Source: Gemella haemolysans
Lineage (GTDB): Bacteria > Bacillota > Bacilli > Staphylococcales > Gemellaceae
Direction of reading: 5' to 3'
DNA: 64,000 bases
NCBI RefSeq assembly: GCF_001553035.1
Contig: NZ_KQ959924.1
Span: forward strand, 1 to 64,000
Below, piece by piece: positions 59,828-64,000 of this stretch (its first letter is position 1; each line of letters opens with the position of its first letter). The position numbers and the translations under genes were made by a program. The notes under the pieces were generated by a model. The model saw nothing but the letters and a program-made list of their open reading frames with translations. It was not told the DNA's origin and ran no database searches.

Positions 59828-61299
59828 TATAAATCACCTAGTTTCTCTAAGATGTATTTCTTCATATCTTCTTTATTAATTACATCTTTATGTCTAATTT
59901 CTTTTTTATCAAGATCTCTTAAATTCTCAGGGATAACAACTTTTGTTTGTTCATGAAGTTTGTTCATAAGAGTAAACTCATCTTCACCTTGTGTTTCGAA
60001 TAGAGAAGAGTAGACACTTTCTGTGAATTTATATGGAGATGCTGTTGATAATACAATACTAGCATGCTCATTATCTAAATTATCAAGAAGAACTTTATAG
60101 GCTACCGCAGTGTGTGTATCTAGTAGGTAGTTATCTTTTTCATAGATAGCTTTGATAGTTTCTTTAGTTTGTTCGTCATCAGCAAATCCAGCTTGGAATT
60201 TATCTTTAATCTTAGCTAGCACGTCACCAGTAACTTCAAAACGCCCAGTTTCTTTTAAATCTTTCATAAGCTTAGCGATATATTCATTATCACAACCGCT
60301 AATGTAGTAAAGTAGACGCTCTAAGTTACTAGAAATTAAGATATCCATACTTGGTGATACTGTTTTTAAGAAGTCTCTGTTCTTATCATACACACCAGTC
60401 GTTAAGAAATCATAAAGTACATTATTGTTGTTGCTTGCACAGATTAATTTGTTAATAGGTAAACCGATTTCTTCAGCATAGTAACCAGCAAGAATGTTAC
60501 CGAAATTACCAGTAGGTACAACAAAGTTTACTTTATCATTTAATTTTATTTTATTTGTATTTACTAGGTCTAGGTATGAAACAACGTAATAAACTACTTG
60601 AGGAATAAGGCGTCCGATGTTGATTGAGTTTGCACTTGATAACTTAATGTTTTTAGAAAGTAGTTCTTTTTTGAATTCTTCATCAACAAATAGTTCTTTG
60701 ATTCCACTTTGAGCATCGTCAAAGTTTCCGTGAATTGCACAAACTTTCGTATTTTTCCCTTCTTGAGTTTGCATTTGTGTTTTTTGTACTGTACTTACAC
60801 CATCGTTAGGGTAGAAGACCATAATTTTTGTTCTATCTACATCCTTGAAACCTTCTAGAGCAGCTTTACCAGTGTCTCCACTAGTCGCTGTTAAGATAAG
60901 AATATCATTTTTGTCTTCTACTTTTGTAAGTGCCGTTTTTGTAAGTTGTGGAAGAAGTGAAAGACCTACGTCTTTAAATGCACTAGTTGGTCCGTTGAAT
61001 AATTCAAGAACATAGCTATCTTTTAATCCTACTAGAGGAGTGATGTTTTCGTGAGAAAATTTACCTCTATATGCTTCCTCAATACATTTTTTAATTTCTT
61101 CGTCGCTAAAATCTACAAAAAGTCTTAACACTGCTTCAGCCACTTCGTAATAACTTTTTCCGATTAGTTTTTCTAAGTCTAATTTATTTTTTCCTAAATC
61201 TCTTAAAACGAAAAGGCCACCTTCTTCACTTAAACCTTGAAGAATAGCTTCACTTGGATTTAATTTTCTATTAATATCTCTTGTACTTTCGTAAATCAT
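59827..61299 (-). CDS. thrC: Threonine synthase, long form
   Basis: 490-aa fold-type II PLP enzyme converting phosphohomoserine to threonine. The N-terminal signature YESTRDINRKLNPSEAILQG, the PLP lysine in NGPTSAFKDVGLSLLP (~K109), TATSGDTGKAALEGF and VVPTGNFGNILAGYYAEEIG are typical. The length places it with the longer ThrC type of enterobacteria and several Firmicutes. First gene of thrC-thrB, with a short leader. Confidence 0.95.
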   Translation of the reverse strand: MIYESTRDINRKLNPSEAILQGLSEEGGLFVLRDLGKNKLDLEKLIGKSYYEVAEAVLRLFVDFSDEEIKKCIEEAYRGKFSHENITPLVGLKDSYVLELFNGPTSAFKDVGLSLLPQLTKTALTKVEDKNDILILTATSGDTGKAALEGFKDVDRTKIMVFYPNDGVSTVQKTQMQTQEGKNTKVCAIHGNFDDAQSGIKELFVDEEFKKELLSKNIKLSSANSINIGRLIPQVVYYVVSYLDLVNTNKIKLNDKVNFVVPTGNFGNILAGYYAEEIGLPINKLICASNNNNVLYDFLTTGVYDKNRDFLKTVSPSMDILISSNLERLLYYISGCDNEYIAKLMKDLKETGRFEVTGDVLAKIKDKFQAGFADDEQTKETIKAIYEKDNYLLDTHTAVAYKVLLDNLDNEHASIVLSTASPYKFTESVYSSLFETQGEDEFTLMNKLHEQTKVVIPENLRDLDKKEIRHKDVINKEDMKKYILEKLGDL

Positions 61300-61329
61300 T
61301 TAAAATCTCCTTGCTTTATCGTTGTATAT

Positions 61330-61358
61330 ATGATACAATGTTCTTTGTAAAAATACAA
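61330..61358 (-). promoter_or_regulatory. Promoter of thrC-thrB
   Basis: Minus strand TTGTAT (61353-61358), 17-nt spacer, TATCAT (61330-61335). The leader is too short for an attenuator. The spacer to 61481 shows nothing else. Confidence 0.62.
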
Positions 61359-61481
61359 GTGTTTTTTATAAAAAGAACTTTAATTTTTTTTATAACTATA
61401 ATTTTACACCAAAATAGGTTATAAAAACAGTCGAAATAATCAAAAAATTGAAATTTTTTGAAAATTCTTGATATTAAATAA

Positions 61482-61509
61482 TTGACATAAGAAAATTACT
61501 TGTTAAACT
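61482..61509 (+). promoter_or_regulatory. Promoter of hom
   Basis: TTGACA (61482-61487), 16-nt spacer, TAAACT (61504-61509), about 45 nt upstream of the ATG. Confidence 0.5.
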
Positions 61510-61555
61510 TTTAAATAAAATTGAAAATAAGTATTGAAATTAGGAGAAAATAATA

Positions 61556-62710
61556 ATGAAAATAGCGATTTTAGGATATGGAACTGTAGGTAGTGGAGTT
61601 TATGAGATAATAACAAATGGAAATACAGAGGAATTAAAGAAATTAGAAGTGAAGAGTGTTTTTGCAAGAAGCCGTGATAAGATGCATCTAGCTACTGATG
61701 ATATTAATGAAATTATTAATGATGAAGAAATTTCAGTAGTTGTTGAGTGTCTTGGAGGACTTAACCCTGCGTATGACTTCATTAAAAGATCATTAGAGAA
61801 TGGGAAACATGTAGTTACAGCAAATAAAGCTGTTGCTGCAAAATATTTAGACGAATTTGTTGAATTAGCTGAGAAAAATAATGTGAAGTTTATTTTTGAA
61901 GCTAGTGTAGGTGGAGGGATTCCTTGGCTTGTAAACTTAGAAAGAACTAGACGTGTTGATGATGTAAAACGTGTATATGGTATCTTTAATGGAACAAGTA
62001 ATTTTATTCTTGATAATATGTATAGAAATGATCAAGAATTTGATTCTACATTAAAAACAGCACAAGATTTAGGCTATGCAGAAGCTGACCCAAGTGCTGA
62101 TGTAGATGGTGGAGATGTTGTGAATAAGATTATCTTAAGTAACGCACTTGCTTTTGATATTCATGTTCAACCTGATTTCCCTACATATTCTATGAGAAAT
62201 ATTACAAAAAATGATATTGACTACTTAAAGCAATATGATTTAGCTGTTAAATATATTGGAGAAACAAATGTAGAAGGTGGTAAGTATGAAACTTCTGTAA
62301 TGCTTTCTATTTTTGGGAAAGAATCTCAAGAAGCTGCTGTTCCTCTAAATAACAATATTATTTCTTTAGATGGATCATTTATCGGAGAACTTAAGTTCTA
62401 TGGACAAGGTGCAGGGAAATTCCCAACAGGAAATGCGATTGTTCAAGATATAGTAGACATTAATGAAGGTTCAACAAGAGTTGATGTTGTAATTAAGAAC
62501 GACTTATCTTATTCAGAAGAACTGACTAGAAGAAATTATTTAGTTCGTACGTCTGTAGAATTATCAGGGGAACTGGTAGAGAGTGTTGAGCAGTATAAAG
62601 GGAATTTCTATGTGAAAACAAAAGAGATTTCATTAAAACAACTTACTAATTTAGTTGATGAAGTGAAAGAAAAAGATAGTAGTTTTGTTGTCGCTAAATT
62701 CCATAAATAA
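61556..62710 (+). CDS. hom: Homoserine dehydrogenase
   Basis: 384 aa. NAD(P)-binding N-terminus (IAILGYGTVGSGVYEII), the substrate/catalytic region VGGGIPWLVNLERTR and IFNGTSNFILDNM, with LGYAEADPSADVDGGD holding catalytic Lys/Asp neighbours. The C-terminal ~75 residues are shorter than a standard ACT domain, so feedback regulation may differ. GGAG lies upstream. Divergent from thrC; aspartokinase follows. Confidence 0.95.
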   Translation: MKIAILGYGTVGSGVYEIITNGNTEELKKLEVKSVFARSRDKMHLATDDINEIINDEEISVVVECLGGLNPAYDFIKRSLENGKHVVTANKAVAAKYLDEFVELAEKNNVKFIFEASVGGGIPWLVNLERTRRVDDVKRVYGIFNGTSNFILDNMYRNDQEFDSTLKTAQDLGYAEADPSADVDGGDVVNKIILSNALAFDIHVQPDFPTYSMRNITKNDIDYLKQYDLAVKYIGETNVEGGKYETSVMLSIFGKESQEAAVPLNNNIISLDGSFIGELKFYGQGAGKFPTGNAIVQDIVDINEGSTRVDVVIKNDLSYSEELTRRNYLVRTSVELSGELVESVEQYKGNFYVKTKEISLKQLTNLVDEVKEKDSSFVVAKFHK

Positions 62711-62755
62711 TAAAATGATTATTGTAAATAAAATTTGGATTTTTCAGAAAATTCA

Positions 62756-62783
62756 TTGATTTTTTTGTAAATAGTTATATAAT
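62756..62783 (+). promoter_or_regulatory. Promoter of the aspartokinase gene
   Basis: TTGATT (62756-62761), 16-nt spacer, TATAAT (62778-62783), so the kinase need not depend on hom transcription. Confidence 0.55.
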
Positions 62784-62834
62784 ATATATTAGAAATAGAA
62801 AATACAAATAACACAAATAGAAAAAGGAGATAAA

Positions 62835-64000
62835 ATGGTTAGAGTATCAAAATTTGGTGGGAGTTCGGTAGCGAGTGCTGAGCAATTTAAAAAAGTAAAA
62901 AATATTGTGGAACTTGATGATGCACGTCGTTTTGTTGTAGTAAGTGCTGTTGGGAAAGCAAATAAAGAAGATAATAAGGTAACAGATTTATTATATTTAT
63001 GTTATGCTCATACTAAATATAATATAAATTTCGATAATATCTTTAAAATGATTGAAGATAAATTCGTAGCAATCAAAAACGAATTAAACTTAAAATTCGA
63101 TATTGAAGGAGAACTGGCTAAGTTAAAAGCGGAAATTAGTAAAGGAATCGATGAAGAGTACCTAGTAAGTCGTGGTGAGTATTTAACAGCTTTATTAATG
63201 GCTGAATATTTAGGATACCATTTTGTTGATGCTAAAGACTTAATTTTTTACAATTATCAAGGTGAGATTGATTTTGAGAAAACTCAAGAAGCTTTTGATG
63301 CTGTTGTAAAAGAATATGATCGCCTGCTTATTCCAGGATTTTATGGAAGTAGACCGAATGGAGAAATTAAGATTATGACTCGTGGAGGAGGAGATGTTAG
63401 TGGAGCGATTGTCGCTAATATTGCGAATGCCAGTGTTTATGAGAACTGGACTGATGTATCTGGAATTTTAATGGCAGATCCTCGTATTATAGAAAATCCA
63501 CACGAGATTAAAGTTATTAGTTATACAGAACTTCGTGAACTTTCATATATGGGAGCAAGTGTACTTCATGAAGAAGCTATCTTCCCAGTACGTGATAAAG
63601 ATATTCCAATCCAAATTCGTAACACAAATGATCCTACTGCTGAAGGAACTATTATCTCAGATAATAAACACCTTGACGAAAAACAAATTGTTACAGGGAT
63701 TGCAGGGAAAAAAGATTTCTCAATTATTACGATTAAAAAACGCCACATGGCAAATGAAGTTGGTTTAATTGGGAAAGCACTTAAGATTTTTGAAGACTTT
63801 AATGTTAGTATTGAGCATATTCCTAGTGGAATTGACTCATTCTCAGTAGTTGTTGAAACTGGTAATGTGAGACCATTTATTCATGAGTTAGTAGCTAAAA
63901 TTAAATCTGTTTTAGAAGCGGACGAGATAAATGTAACTCACGAAATTTCGCTTATTGCTACTGTTGGAGAAAAAATGAAAAATACAAAAGGATTATCTGG
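62835..64000 (+). CDS. Aspartokinase, 3' end outside window
   Basis: First 388 residues of an aspartate kinase, the entry step of the Lys/Met/Thr pathway. The N-terminal VSKFGGSSVA ATP motif, VVVSAVGK, the LVSRGEYLTALLMAEYLG region and TRGGGDVSGAIVA are visible. From ~residue 285 an ACT-type regulatory domain begins (ITIKKRHMANEVGLIGKALKIFEDF). Aspartokinases of this type are ~440-460 aa, so roughly 60 residues lie beyond the edge. The short form without a fused hom fits the separate upstream hom gene. AAAGGAG precedes the ATG. Confidence 0.92.
   Translation, partial: MVRVSKFGGSSVASAEQFKKVKNIVELDDARRFVVVSAVGKANKEDNKVTDLLYLCYAHTKYNINFDNIFKMIEDKFVAIKNELNLKFDIEGELAKLKAEISKGIDEEYLVSRGEYLTALLMAEYLGYHFVDAKDLIFYNYQGEIDFEKTQEAFDAVVKEYDRLLIPGFYGSRPNGEIKIMTRGGGDVSGAIVANIANASVYENWTDVSGILMADPRIIENPHEIKVISYTELRELSYMGASVLHEEAIFPVRDKDIPIQIRNTNDPTAEGTIISDNKHLDEKQIVTGIAGKKDFSIITIKKRHMANEVGLIGKALKIFEDFNVSIEHIPSGIDSFSVVVETGNVRPFIHELVAKIKSVLEADEINVTHEISLIATVGEKMKNTKGLS

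Noticed and set aside
63535-63768. Overlapping ORFs inside the aspartokinase gene
   Set aside because: Out-of-frame shadows of a gene that reads through to the window end with all motifs intact.

Overview
The window is AT-rich (low-GC) Firmicutes chromosomal DNA with near-consensus sigmaA promoters (TTGACA-17-TATAAT), strong AGGAGG ribosome sites and many intrinsic terminators. The gene set points to Gemella or a close relative in the Bacillales: a mevalonate operon, the acetylated diaminopimelate branch (dapH plus a deacetylase), Spx, an hrcA-grpE-dnaK-dnaJ operon with a CIRCE operator, and a tat-efe(fep) locus laid out as in Staphylococcus. The genus is an inference from gene content; no 16S rRNA is present. 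No prophage, CRISPR array or intact insertion sequence was seen.

Layout. 0.1-3.9 kb: minus-strand mevalonate operon mvaK1-mvaD-mvaK2-fni. 3.9-6.6 kb: CDF metal exporter, PadR/HAAS pair, small HD hydrolase. 6.7-15 kb: tRNA-Leu(CAA), spx, cvfB, a cupin, rnz-nudix-fur-DUF4064 operon, ylmE, a ygjP-like protease, tig, and an AlkC-like HEAT protein. 15.0-15.9 kb: a gene-poor stretch with a type I toxin-antitoxin module of the Fst/par type and one copy of a structured repeat. 16.2-23 kb: lysine-riboswitch-controlled lysA-dapA-dapB, then dapH-deacetylase and an alr-like gene preceded by the second copy of the structured repeat and a terminator. 23-26 kb: uspA, a DUF1450-Ig fusion, a DUF1461 membrane protein and a GntR regulator. 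26.4-31 kb: nrdIEF and two tandem histidine phosphatases. 31.1-32.4 kb: Met T-box and metA. 32.4-37.2 kb: Fur-box-controlled efeO-efeB-efeU-tatC-tatA. 37.4-44 kb: pnuC with a structured leader, an anchored protein, HAD phosphatase, pepF, def and prfB. 44.2-49.3 kb: heat-shock operon. 49.3-54.5 kb: yhaM, a broken secreted-protein gene, and a tandem segmental duplication (S66 peptidase + 3-hydroxyisobutyrate-dehydrogenase-like gene) whose second peptidase copy has decayed. 54.6-57.7 kb: menA, yceD-rpmF, Gfo/Idh oxidoreductase. 57.7-64 kb: asd, thrC-thrB, hom and a truncated aspartokinase.

How it works together. The aspartate family is unusually complete: aspartokinase, asd, hom, thrB/C, metA, dapA/B/H, deacetylase and lysA all lie in the window, with lysine sensed by a riboswitch and methionine by a T-box. 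Iron uptake (EfeUOB) is linked to its Tat exporter and to Fur, and a Fur-family regulator is encoded at 10.4 kb. The heat-shock operon carries a CIRCE operator and probable CtsR sites.

The most notable item is the compact Fst-like module at 15.23-15.57 kb. It has a 35-residue toxin ORF, convergent promoters, a shared bidirectional terminator and direct repeats that make the ~70-nt antitoxin RNA complementary to the toxin start region.
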